In this document: in pieces, positions 32,386 through 40,295 of the stretch
How positions within the stretch are numbered: position 1 is the first letter of the stretch
Layout of the letters: each line of letters starts with the position of its first letter
NCBI GenBank assembly: GCA_022072055.1
Contig: JAJVIK010000018.1
Span: 1-64,000 of the forward strand
Length of the DNA: 64,000 nucleotides
Direction of reading: 5' to 3'
Source: a bacterium
GTDB taxonomy: Bacteria; Hinthialibacterota; Hinthialibacteria; OLB16
Program-made: the position numbers and the translations under genes
Notes under the pieces: model-generated
Databases searched by the model: none
Told to the model about the DNA's origin: nothing
The model's input: the letters and a program-made list of their open reading frames with translations, nothing else

Positions 32386-34461
32386 CTATTTGTCGGACCA
32401 TACGCCCCGCAAAAACTCCCGCGCTTCCTCCAATTTGTCGGTCTGTCGGCACTCCGGGAGGGCATTGAGGAACGCGCGCCCATAGCCTTTGGTGTTCACT
32501 CGCGAATCCAGGATCGCCACCACCCCTCGGTCACTCTTGCTGCGGATCAAGCGCCCCAGCCCCTGCCGAAACTGCATCACCGCGTGCGGCACCTGAATGT
32601 CGTTGAAGGGATCCCCGCCGCGCTCGCGGCAGAGGCGAATCTTGGCCTCCAAGACCGGATCATCCGGGGACTGAAACGGCAGCCGGGTGATGATCACCAT
32701 CTCCAGATCACGGCCTGGCACATCCACCCCTTGCCAGAAGGTCGCCGCCCCGAAAAGGACCGCGCGACCCGCGCTCCGGAACGCCTCCAGCATGCGTTCG
32801 CGCGAGGCATCCCCCTGCCTCATCACCAGGAGACGCGAGGACTTGCGGTGGCGTTCGAACCTCTTCCGCGCTCCGTATTCCTCGCAAGGAACGCTGTTCC
32901 GAAACAGGTCATGCAGAGCGTTCAAGACCTTGTAGCTGGTGCAGAGCACAAAGGTCCCGCCGCTCGCGGCCTGGACCAGCTCGATCACCTCGCGGTTCAC
33001 CTCGGCGGTGTATTCCTCGAAGCGCGCCGGCTCCGGAACATGGGCGGGCAGATACACCATCAGGTTGTTTTTGGTGTCGAACGGCGAGGGCAGGCTGAGG
33101 GTCTCCGCCCCGTGGGTCCCCAGACGGTCGGCGACAAACCGGAAGTCCCCGCCGGTCGAAAGGGTGGCGGAAACCAGAATGGTGGACTCAAAGCGCGGAT
33201 AGAGCTTCTCCTTCAGAATCTCCGCCGGCTCGATGGGGGTGGCGTGAAAAGCGGTGGACGCCGAAGTTTCCGCAAGGCCGCGCCCGCGCTGCGCAAGCTC
33301 CTCGCACCACAACAGCCACGGGGCATCCTCCGGCATCTCCGCCACCTGTTTGGCCTCGGCAAGGGTCCGCTGGAGGCGTTGAACGTAGCCTTCGCATTCC
33401 ACCCGGGTCTCCTCGCGCTCGATGCGCTTGAGGATCTGCTTGAGTCCGGCCACGACCTCCGAAAGCGGTTCGATGAAATGCTCAAGGCCCAGCGCCGCGG
33501 TCTCGCGCGAAACCGCGACCCTGGGCTCCCCCTCCAAGACCTTGTCATGCAGCCAGATTAGGGTCTCGAGGAAACGTTGTTCGGCGAAACGGACTCGATC
33601 CAGAAGGCCCAACCGCTGCTCAATGGGGAGCTCGATCAGCGATCCCACCAGGCAGCCCTTGCCGTCCTTCCCGCGCAAGCCCTCGAACACCCGGCGGAGC
33701 GCGCGATAGGAGAACTCGATCCCCAAGCAATCCGAGGCGGTGCTGTCCAGGGTGTGGGCTTCGTCGATCACCAGAATCTGACATTCGGGCAGGTACTCCC
33801 AATCCGCCATCAGGTTCGCGAACAGCAGGTGGTGATTGGCGACCAGGACTTGGGCGTAGGTCTGGCGACGGCGCGCCTTTTGATAGAAGCACTCCCCGCC
33901 CCGTCCGCAGTCTTGCCCCGCGCAAAGCTCCGAGACTCGGCACACCTGATGCCAGGTGGCGTTCGAGACCGGAAACTCGATCTCGGAGCGCAGCCCCCCG
34001 CGACTCCCCTCCGCCCAAGTCCGGATGTTCGCCACCTCGGCGAGATCGGCGAAGAGCTCCTCTTGTCCGGTGGTGGGAACCGCCGCGAGCCGCCGCTCGC
34101 ACAGGTAATTCTCCGCGCCCAGACACAGCGCGAAATTGAAATCGACACCCAGGTGACGCTTGAGGAAGGGGAGCTCTTTCTCCATGAGCTGGTGCTGGAG
34201 GGTCTTGGTTCCGGTGGCGACAAAGACCCGCTTCTCCTCGGCCACCGCCTTGAGGATCAGCGGGACCAGATAGGCAAGCGATTTCCCCACCCCCGTGCCC
34301 GCCTCGAGCATCAAGATCTTCTTCCCGTTGGCGGCCTCGGCCACGGCGTGGGCCATGGTGAGCTGCTCCGGACGGAACTCATGGCGCGGCAGGCGGAGTG
34401 AAAGGGTTCCCTCCTCGCCGAAAAACCGGGTGATCTCTTCAGCTAGCGCGCGGAATCGCAT
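32386..34461 (-). CDS. dinG: DinG/XPD-type ATP-dependent DNA helicase
   Basis: A 691-residue superfamily 2 helicase with the iron-sulfur helicase plan. The Q-like region FRPEQLTMAHAVAEA is followed by Walker A EAGTGVGKS (about 53-61). The four-cysteine cluster lies in VCRVSELCAGQDCGRGGECF. Then come ANHHLLFANL, the DEAH box ILVIDEAHTLDS, and in helicase domain 2 STILVSATLSTGGDF, FVLCTSYKVLNALHDLF, FWQGVDVPGRDLEMVIITRL and the motif VI QGLGRLIRSKSDRGVV. It unwinds 5'-overhang DNA and R-loops during repair. It is transcribed away from gmhA, with a palindromic repeat between. The symbol is by family; paralogues such as YoaA cannot be excluded. Confidence 0.9.
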   Translation of the reverse strand: MRFRALAEEITRFFGEEGTLSLRLPRHEFRPEQLTMAHAVAEAANGKKILMLEAGTGVGKSLAYLVPLILKAVAEEKRVFVATGTKTLQHQLMEKELPFLKRHLGVDFNFALCLGAENYLCERRLAAVPTTGQEELFADLAEVANIRTWAEGSRGGLRSEIEFPVSNATWHQVCRVSELCAGQDCGRGGECFYQKARRRQTYAQVLVANHHLLFANLMADWEYLPECQILVIDEAHTLDSTASDCLGIEFSYRALRRVFEGLRGKDGKGCLVGSLIELPIEQRLGLLDRVRFAEQRFLETLIWLHDKVLEGEPRVAVSRETAALGLEHFIEPLSEVVAGLKQILKRIEREETRVECEGYVQRLQRTLAEAKQVAEMPEDAPWLLWCEELAQRGRGLAETSASTAFHATPIEPAEILKEKLYPRFESTILVSATLSTGGDFRFVADRLGTHGAETLSLPSPFDTKNNLMVYLPAHVPEPARFEEYTAEVNREVIELVQAASGGTFVLCTSYKVLNALHDLFRNSVPCEEYGARKRFERHRKSSRLLVMRQGDASRERMLEAFRSAGRAVLFGAATFWQGVDVPGRDLEMVIITRLPFQSPDDPVLEAKIRLCRERGGDPFNDIQVPHAVMQFRQGLGRLIRSKSDRGVVAILDSRVNTKGYGRAFLNALPECRQTDKLEEAREFLRGVWSDK

Positions 34462-34479
34462 GGGAAGGGAGCATCCTAA

Positions 34480-34566
34480 CCCTCACCCCGACCCTCTCCC
34501 AAGGGGGAGAGGGAGACTTTAACCTCCCGCGTGGGAGAAGGTCGGCGCGCCGCGCCGGATGAGGGA
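34480..34566. repeat. Interspersed palindromic repeat of the CCCTCACCC...GGATGAGGG type
   Basis: The unit starts CCCTCACCCCGACCCTCTCC, contains a perfect hairpin CCCTCTCCC/GGGAGAGGG (34492-34513, loop AAGG) and ends GCCGGATGAGGG. Such elements are widespread extragenic repeats in GC-rich bacteria. It occupies the whole gap between the divergent DinG-like and gmhA genes, so their promoters must lie within or next to it. Confidence 0.6.
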
Positions 34567-34586
34567 GAGCAAAGGAGAAGCTTTCG

Positions 34587-35153
34587 ATGTCGTCCGCACC
34601 CACGTTGGAGTCCTTGATTGAAGCGTCCAAGAAGAGCCTGGATTCCCTGAAGTCCATTGAAGGCACGGTCACCGCAGCCGCCAAGGCCACCGCCGACCGT
34701 CTGGCCGCCGGTTCCAAGATCCTCATCGCGGGCAATGGCGGGAGCTGTTCGCAGGCGATGCACTTCGCGGGCGAGATCATCGGGCGCTTTCGGAACAACC
34801 GCCGTCCCTACCCCGCCATCGCGCTGGGAACGGACACCGCCTCAACCACCTGTATCTTGAACGACTTCGGGGCGGATGTGCTCTTCGCGCGTCAGGTGGA
34901 GGGGCTCGGCCAGCCGGGAGATGTCTTCATCGGACTCACCACCAGTGGGACCAGCCCAAACGTGGTGGCCGCGCTCAAGGCGGCCAGGGAGCGTGGGCTG
35001 ATAACCATCGGATGGCTTGGGCGCGATGGAGGAACGGCGAAGGACTTGTGCGATTACGCGATCATAGTGCCGGGGACCGACACGGGTCGGATTCAGGAGG
35101 CGCACCTCCTGATCCTCCATTACTTCGCTGAGTGGGTGGAGGCGTTGGGGTAA
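34587..35153 (+). CDS. gmhA: Sedoheptulose-7-phosphate isomerase
   Basis: A 188-residue SIS-domain isomerase making D-glycero-D-manno-heptose 7-phosphate, the first step to the ADP-heptose of the LPS core. The SIS phosphate loop is in SKILIAGNGGSCSQAMHFAG (residues 43-62); IIGRFRNNRRPYPAIAL and FIGLTTSGTSPNVVAALKAA complete the sugar-phosphate site, and HLLILHYFAEWVE gives the C-terminal helix with its zinc-binding histidine. Length is that of GmhA. AAAGGAG precedes the ATG. Together with the O-antigen ligase-like gene it supports an LPS-type outer membrane. Confidence 0.9.
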   Translation: MSSAPTLESLIEASKKSLDSLKSIEGTVTAAAKATADRLAAGSKILIAGNGGSCSQAMHFAGEIIGRFRNNRRPYPAIALGTDTASTTCILNDFGADVLFARQVEGLGQPGDVFIGLTTSGTSPNVVAALKAARERGLITIGWLGRDGGTAKDLCDYAIIVPGTDTGRIQEAHLLILHYFAEWVEALG

Positions 35154-35170
35154 TCCTGGCGCCCTTTTTC

Positions 35171-36202
35171 TTATCGGTTCCCCCCCCTCGGGCCGTTCCT
35201 CGGCGGGCGTCTTCCACCGCGCTGTTGCGGACGGCGCGGGCCGGGGCGACGCTCCCCGCCGGGTTGCGCGGTCTTGAGAAGACGCTCCAAGTCCTCCTCG
35301 CTCATCGAGCGCGGATAGACCACCACAAAGCGCGAGCCCTCCTCCCCCACGCTCTCCGTGGCCACCTCCTCATGGTCCTGAAGCTGGACATGCACCAGCC
35401 TGCGGTCCTGCGGGTTCATCGGCTTGAGGCTGAACGGCCGCCCGGATTGCATCACCCGCTCGGCGGCCCGCTCCGCGATCTCCGAAACAGTCCGCTCATG
35501 GCTCTCATTGTAGCCATCGATGTCGATGAGGACCTTCTTCTTGTGGTCGCGGTCCTCATTGAGGATGCGCGAAACCAGGTACTGAACCGAGCCGAGTGTT
35601 CGCCCGCGACGACCGATGAGCTGCCCGACATCCTCCCCGCCGACACGCAGATTGACCGCGCGGGCATCTTCCTCCACCTCGATCTTGACCTGGACACCCA
35701 GGTGGTCGGAGATGGTTCGGAGCACTTCGGCGGCCTGCGCCCCAAGCGGCTCGCCGATATCTCCGGCGGCGCCGTCGGTGACCTCGGACCTTCGTGGTTC
35801 GGGGGCGGGCCTCGGAGCCGGGGCCGGACGCGGTGGGGCGGGCTTGGGGGGGCTCGCCTTGCCCTGGGGCGCGCCCTGCGGCCGGCGCGCCTCGCGTTGT
35901 TCGTTCCGCGAGGGGCGCTGCTCACGCGGCTCCCTCGGCTGCTCACGGCGCGGTCGCTCGGCCTCCCGTTCCTTTCCCCTGGATCGCGGAGCCTCCCTCG
36001 GCGCGGGGGCGGAAGCGGCGCGCGACCCCTTGAGCGGGGTCACTCGCACACGCGCCTCGCGGCGTCCAAACATCCCAAACAAACCGGGAGACTCGATCTG
36101 GAGGATGTCCACCTGAACCTCGTCGCGCGAAAGCGCAAGCTCGCGCAGGGCCTCTTCGATGGCGAGATCGACTGTCTTACCTGTCTTTTCGATCGATGGC
36201 AT
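35171..36202 (-). CDS. jag: Jag/KhpB RNA-binding protein
   Basis: A 343-residue protein of the SpoIIIJ-associated (Jag, KhpB, EloR) family, acting in RNA binding and envelope growth. The N-terminal Jag_N domain (GKTVDLAIEEALRELALS and VDILQIESPGLFGMFGRREA) is followed by an unusually long low-complexity linker (about residues 60-165) rich in Pro, Arg and Glu. Then come a KH-II domain with VNLRVGGEDVGQLIGRRGRT and an R3H domain: RAAERVMQSGRPFSLKPMN, DRRLVHVQLQDHEEVATES and EGSRFVVVYPR. It ends with another basic tail. It follows yidC by 48 bases, the standard order. Confidence 0.92.
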   Translation of the reverse strand: MPSIEKTGKTVDLAIEEALRELALSRDEVQVDILQIESPGLFGMFGRREARVRVTPLKGSRAASAPAPREAPRSRGKEREAERPRREQPREPREQRPSRNEQREARRPQGAPQGKASPPKPAPPRPAPAPRPAPEPRRSEVTDGAAGDIGEPLGAQAAEVLRTISDHLGVQVKIEVEEDARAVNLRVGGEDVGQLIGRRGRTLGSVQYLVSRILNEDRDHKKKVLIDIDGYNESHERTVSEIAERAAERVMQSGRPFSLKPMNPQDRRLVHVQLQDHEEVATESVGEEGSRFVVVYPRSMSEEDLERLLKTAQPGGERRPGPRRPQQRGGRRPPRNGPRGGNR

Positions 36203-36250
36203 CGTGGGTTTGATTCCTTTCTTGCCCGGATCCTGAAACCTTCGGGCGAA

Positions 36251-38365
36251 TCATGACTTGGCCGTCTTCTTACGGCCCGGCTTGGCGGTTTTGCGCATCG
36301 GCGCCTGCCGCGGAGCCACCTTGGAAGCGGGGGCTCCCTCCGCCTCATCCCCCTCATCCTCGGGCGGGGACTCCCCGTTCGCGGCGCCCGCCGCGGCCGC
36401 CGCCACCGCCGCCGGAGAGGCCGAATGCCCGAGATGCTCCATGATCTTCTGCTGGATGATCTGAGTCACATTGTTGGTCAACCAATACAGCACCAGCCCG
36501 CTGGAGAAATGGTACAGAATGAAGAAGAAGAACCCGGTCATCATCATCATCATGCGGGCCTGGCTCGGATCGGGCATGATCTTCTTCTGATCGTGCATCT
36601 GCCACAGCGAGACCGCGGTCATGATCGCCGGCAGGATGTTGATCGCGTTCCCCAGAAACGGCAGCGGATAGGGGACAAAGAAGGTCATGTCCGGCAGCGA
36701 CAAATCCGGTATCCACAGGAACGGCGCCCCGCGCAGGTCAATCGAGGATTGGATCGTGCGATAAAGCGCGATGAAGATCGGAATCTGCGCGAGCATCGGC
36801 AGGCAACCGCTCGCGGGATTGACCCCATGCTTCTTCCAGAGCTTCATCTGCTCCTGCGAAAGACGTTGTTGATCATCCTTGAACTTTTCCTTGAGCTCGG
36901 CGATCTTGGGCTGGAGAATCGCCATCTTCTTCTGCATCTGGGCCTGCTTGTAGCTCAGCGGGTAGAGCACGATCTTGGAGAGCACGCAGAGCAGGATGAT
37001 CGCCACCCCATAGCTCGGGATGACCGAGTGGAACATCTTGAGCAGAACCTCGAGCAACCTGCAAATCGCGTCAAACCACGAGTCATACACCACCCGCTCC
37101 AGTCCGCCGCCGAGCCGGGTGAGCGACTCGGTCAGCTTCGGACCGGCATAGACCGCGAAGGTTTGCGGTTCGCTCGAAAACGGCGCCACCAGGCCCACCC
37201 CCATGCGTGTGTCCACGGGGGGACGGCGGCGGATATCGTTGATCAGATACGCCCCCTGGATCCCCGCGCCGCGAGGAACCAGCGCGGCGATGAAGTAGCG
37301 GGTCTCAATGCTGACCCAATCGACTCGCCCCTCCAGCGGCTGACGGTATTCATCGCCGACTCCGGCTTCCAGCGCGTGGTCACGGAGGGTCTGCGCGTGG
37401 GTCGGGGACTGCATCGAATCGTTGAGGAGCGCACGCAGCAGATTCTCCTCCTGCGCTCCGGGGTAATGGAACGGAAGGTGCGCCAACCCATCCGGCCAGC
37501 GCAGCATCCAATGGCGCCCGAATTTCTCCTGGAAGGGGCCCAGCCCGCCGGGAGACGAGAACTGGGTTTCCACCTCGAACTGAAGCTTGTCCCCCGAGAA
37601 AGCGAACCGTTTGAGGATCGAAAGCCCCGATGCAGTCATGGCGGTGAAGACCAATTCGGAACTCGCGCCCGGCACCAGGTTCAATGACTCGGCGGAAGCC
37701 TCATAGAGGACCCCCCGATCCGAGGCGTCCGCGCCGAACAGAATCGCCATCGGATACTCCGCCGTGTCGACATAATCCGGGATCAACTCGACCCAGGCCT
37801 GCTCCGGGATGTCCTCGCCGGGAGCATAGTGCTCCTTCCCGCGTGTTTTGGTTCGCTGCTTCAGTTCGGCCACTCGCTCCTGCCAGAAATCGCGCAGGAT
37901 CGGCACAGCGGCGGAGTCGCGCTGGGATTCGAGCAGGCGAAGGGGAGGGTCAATTTCAGCGTAATGCTTGAGCTTGAGGGAGCGCAAAGAGGCCCCCTCG
38001 CTTGAAAACACCCAGCGCGCGAGCGGAGTGTCCACGACAATCTCTCGCTTGGCGGGTTTCGGTTCGGCTTGGGCAAGGACATCGGATCCCGCCCCGATCT
38101 TCGGCGAGGCGGCCATGGCGGGAGCGCTTGGACGCGCGGTCGCCTCGGAAATTTCGGCTGGAGCCGATGCCTCCTCAACCTCCGCCGGCGCCAGTTGCGG
38201 CGGGTGATCCCCCGCCAAGCGCGGGATATGCGGCTCCTTCGGACCCGAGGGGGGCGCGGTTTTGGGGGCGAAGAACAGGGTGAAGAAGATCGAGATCGCC
38301 ACGCACAGCGTGGTGGCCAAAATCAGGCGCTTCTCGGGGGAAAGCTTGGTCAGGAATTCGCTCAT
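36251..38365 (-). CDS. yidC: Membrane protein insertase YidC
   Basis: A 704-residue insertase of the Gram-negative type: N-terminal membrane helix (LILATTLCVAISIFFTLFF), a large periplasmic beta-supersandwich domain (about residues 90-430), then the conserved core with five helices: SYGVAIILLCVLSKIVLYPL, the cytoplasmic hairpin YKQAQMQKKMAILQPKIAEL, HGVNPASGCLPMLAQIPIFI and FFFFILYHFSSGLVLYWLTN. The core arginine and the amphipathic hairpin are present. The C-terminal tail is long and Ala/Lys-rich, suited to ribosome contact. The ATG at 38365 shares one base with the yidD stop (TGATG), which fixes the start despite an open frame further upstream. Confidence 0.95.
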   Translation of the reverse strand: MSEFLTKLSPEKRLILATTLCVAISIFFTLFFAPKTAPPSGPKEPHIPRLAGDHPPQLAPAEVEEASAPAEISEATARPSAPAMAASPKIGAGSDVLAQAEPKPAKREIVVDTPLARWVFSSEGASLRSLKLKHYAEIDPPLRLLESQRDSAAVPILRDFWQERVAELKQRTKTRGKEHYAPGEDIPEQAWVELIPDYVDTAEYPMAILFGADASDRGVLYEASAESLNLVPGASSELVFTAMTASGLSILKRFAFSGDKLQFEVETQFSSPGGLGPFQEKFGRHWMLRWPDGLAHLPFHYPGAQEENLLRALLNDSMQSPTHAQTLRDHALEAGVGDEYRQPLEGRVDWVSIETRYFIAALVPRGAGIQGAYLINDIRRRPPVDTRMGVGLVAPFSSEPQTFAVYAGPKLTESLTRLGGGLERVVYDSWFDAICRLLEVLLKMFHSVIPSYGVAIILLCVLSKIVLYPLSYKQAQMQKKMAILQPKIAELKEKFKDDQQRLSQEQMKLWKKHGVNPASGCLPMLAQIPIFIALYRTIQSSIDLRGAPFLWIPDLSLPDMTFFVPYPLPFLGNAINILPAIMTAVSLWQMHDQKKIMPDPSQARMMMMMTGFFFFILYHFSSGLVLYWLTNNVTQIIQQKIMEHLGHSASPAAVAAAAAGAANGESPPEDEGDEAEGAPASKVAPRQAPMRKTAKPGRKKTAKS

Positions 38366-38580
38366 CAGACCGGGTCTGCTCCACCAGGATGGAAGGGGTG
38401 GCAGCGCCCGATTCGGCACACAGCCATCCAGCCCCCGCGCCAAGGGCCATACAAAGTGATTGCTTGCCAGGCGTATACCGAGCAGGTGGGATGATACCGG
38501 CAAGCGGTGATCCAGGTGGGTCGCACCAGACGGTAAAGGCGGATCATGGCGACCATCGCGGACGCCAAGAGGTCAGACAT
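38365..38580 (-). CDS. yidD: Membrane protein insertion efficiency factor YidD
   Basis: A 71-residue protein with the invariant YidD pattern: an amphipathic N-terminus, then TACRYHPTCSVYAWQAITLY, GPWRGGWMAVCRIGRCHPFH and PGGADPV with three conserved cysteines. It helps YidC- and Sec-dependent insertion at the inner membrane. It lies between rnpA and yidC, in the classical order, and its TGA overlaps the yidC ATG by one base. A TATAGA sequence just before the ATG is too close to be its promoter. Confidence 0.95.
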   Translation of the reverse strand: MSDLLASAMVAMIRLYRLVRPTWITACRYHPTCSVYAWQAITLYGPWRGGWMAVCRIGRCHPFHPGGADPV

Positions 38581-38672
38581 GAATCTATAGCGCTCTTTCT
38601 TCCGTTCGGAGCGCGCGTGGTTTCAAGCCGGGAGGTCAGACAGCTGGGCTGGTGAAGCGGGGCCTTTCGCCT

Positions 38673-39044
38673 TCAGGAAGGGAATAGCCCCAGCGCCCTT
38701 GCCGCCTCGAGAAACTCGCCGCGCAGCTCTTGGGATGATGTCACTCCCCCCTTGGGCGAAATCCGGACCACAAGGTCCACGGATTCCCCGAGTGGGAGAA
38801 TATCGAGGCGGAAGGTTTCGCGCAAAACCCGTTTTAGCCGATTGCGATCATGCGCCTTCCCCACCGCGCGTCCCGCGACCAACCCCAACCGTGCGTGTCC
38901 CCGATCATTGGAAAGGGCGCTGAGAGTGAGGGTCCGCCTCCGGCACTGTTTGCCGGACTTGAGCACGCGACCAAAATCTTTGGCGGATAGGAGCCGGACC
39001 TCTCGGGGGAAACGGAATCGCGCCCCAGCCGGGGAGCCGATCAG
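38673..39044 (-). CDS. rnpA: Ribonuclease P protein component, start codon uncertain
   Basis: The conserved domain reads [20 protein letters not shown], then [20 protein letters not shown] and [20 protein letters not shown], the RnpA RNA-binding core with its RNR motif. With a normal size (about 123 residues) the protein would start at 39044, but the codon there is CTG, overlapping the rpmH stop as CTGA. No ATG, GTG or TTG exists in this frame between the core and GTG 39188, ten bases upstream of the rpmH start. So either a CTG start is coupled to rpmH termination, or rpmH is nested inside a longer rnpA, as known in Thermus. Identity is certain; the N-terminus is open. Confidence 0.9.
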   Translation of the reverse strand: MIGSPAGARFRFPREVRLLSAKDFGRVLKSGKQCRRRTLTLSALSNDRGHARLGLVAGRAVGKAHDRNRLKRVLRETFRLDILPLGESVDLVVRISPKGGVTSSQELRGEFLEAARALGLFPS

Positions 39045-39178
39045 ACCGGAGTCAGACGGTGGCGTCCCTTGCGCCGACGGCTCTTGAGGACTTCCCGTCC
39101 CCCTCGGGTCGCCATCCGGGCGCGGAATCCGTGGGTCCGCTTGCGTTTCAAGCGGGTGGGTCTGAATGTGGGCTGCAC
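39041..39178 (-). CDS. rpmH: Ribosomal protein L34 (bL34)
   Basis: A 45-residue protein, [20 protein letters not shown] then [20 protein letters not shown] and RLTPV, unmistakably bL34 of the large ribosomal subunit. The start is a GTG at 39178, seven bases after GAGGTG. It is too short for most automatic calls and lies in a different frame from rnpA, which overlaps it by at least four bases. It heads the rpmH-rnpA-yidD-yidC-jag operon and has its own promoter at 39222-39250. Confidence 0.95.
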   Translation of the reverse strand: MQPTFRPTRLKRKRTHGFRARMATRGGREVLKSRRRKGRHRLTPV

Positions 39179-39221
39179 GAGCCTTCACCTCGATTTGTTT
39201 TCTTTGGGTCAATCCGGCTCA

Positions 39222-39250
39222 TATCTACCGGCTGAACGGGCGGGTGTCAA
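39222..39250 (-). promoter_or_regulatory. Promoter of the rpmH operon
   Basis: On the minus strand TTGACA (39250-39245) and TAGATA (39227-39222) are exactly 17 bases apart. Transcription should start near 39215, about 37 bases before the rpmH GTG and only three bases before the first codon of the extended rnpA frame. Confidence 0.65.
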
Positions 39251-39275
39251 GGGGAGGGGGCGACCTAGCCCCCCC

Positions 39276-40295
39276 TCACATCCTCCGGATGATCGCCTCC
39301 GCGAACTCCCGCGTGCCGCCGCTTCCGCCGATGTCTCGGGTGAGTTCCGCGGGTTTGCCCTCTGATAAAACCGCGTCGTAGCCCCCCTTGATCCGACCCG
39401 CCGCCTCGGTTTCCCCGAGGTGGTTCAGCATCATCACCCCGCTCATGATCAGCGCCAGCGGGTTGGCCAGGTTCTTCCCCGCAATGTCCGGGGCGCTGCC
39501 ATGCACCGCCTCGAACACCGCCGAGCTATCCCCGATGTTCGCCCCCGGCACCACCCCAAGCCCGCCCACCAACCCCGCGCAAAGGTCGCTCACAATGTCC
39601 CCATACAGGTTTTCCATCAGCACAATGTCAAACCGCGAGGGATCCCTCACCAACTGCATGCAGCCGTTGTCGATGATCAGCTCGTCATAGGCGATCTCCG
39701 GGGCCTCCGCCGCGTGAATCGCCCGCGCGCATTCGAGGAACAAGCCATCCGACATTTTCATGATGTTGGCCTTGTGGAACACGGTCACCCGCTTCCGCCC
39801 CCGGGAGCGCGCATACCGGAAGGCGTACCGCGCGATCCGCTCGCATCCCGGGCGTGTGGCGATCTTGAGACTCTGCACCACCCCGGGCACAATCTCGTTC
39901 TCGATCCCCGAATAAAGCCCCTCGGTGTTCTCCCGGAGCACCACCAGGTCCACATCCGAGTAACGCGAGGCCACCCCCGGGAGGTTGCGCACCGGACGCA
40001 CCGCGGCGTACAGGTTGAGACGCTTGCGCAGGCCCACGTTCACACTCGTGTGGCCCTTTCCGATTGGGGTGGTGACCGGTCCCTTGAGCGCGACCCTGTG
40101 GGTCTCAATGGCCCGAATGGTCTCCTCCGGCAAGGTGCTTCCGTGACTCTCCACCGCGCCCGCACCCGCCGGGAGCGAGACCCACTCGATCGAAACCCCG
40201 GAGGCGTCAATCACCCGCCGCGCGGCCTCGGCCACCTCCGGCCCAATGCCATCGCCGGGAATCAAACACACTGTGTGCTTTACACTCACTTCCAT
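39276..40295 (-). CDS. Isocitrate/isopropylmalate dehydrogenase family protein, probably NAD-dependent isocitrate dehydrogenase
   Basis: A 339-residue beta-decarboxylating dehydrogenase. CLIPGDGIGPEVAEAARRVI opens the protein. The substrate region reads LNLYAAVRPVRNLPGVASRY and VVLRENTEGLYSGIENE, which resembles NAD-isocitrate dehydrogenases more than LeuB. The metal and catalytic part is VTVFHKANIMKMSDGLFLEC, FDIVLMENLYGDIVSDLCAG and VFEAVHGSAPDIAGKNLANP, where the HGSAPDIAG loop suggests NAD use. It would make 2-oxoglutarate in the TCA cycle; isopropylmalate or homoisocitrate remain possible. It overlaps the preceding glycosidase-like gene by ten bases and has no leu genes beside it. Confidence 0.85.
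   Translation of the reverse strand: MEVSVKHTVCLIPGDGIGPEVAEAARRVIDASGVSIEWVSLPAGAGAVESHGSTLPEETIRAIETHRVALKGPVTTPIGKGHTSVNVGLRKRLNLYAAVRPVRNLPGVASRYSDVDLVVLRENTEGLYSGIENEIVPGVVQSLKIATRPGCERIARYAFRYARSRGRKRVTVFHKANIMKMSDGLFLECARAIHAAEAPEIAYDELIIDNGCMQLVRDPSRFDIVLMENLYGDIVSDLCAGLVGGLGVVPGANIGDSSAVFEAVHGSAPDIAGKNLANPLALIMSGVMMLNHLGETEAAGRIKGGYDAVLSEGKPAELTRDIGGSGGTREFAEAIIRRM

Noticed and set aside
39213-39275. Possible replication origin near rpmH
   Set aside because: In many bacteria rpmH lies near dnaA and oriC, but there is no dnaA or dnaN gene and no cluster of TTATCCACA boxes; the gap is only 63 bases and is filled by a promoter.
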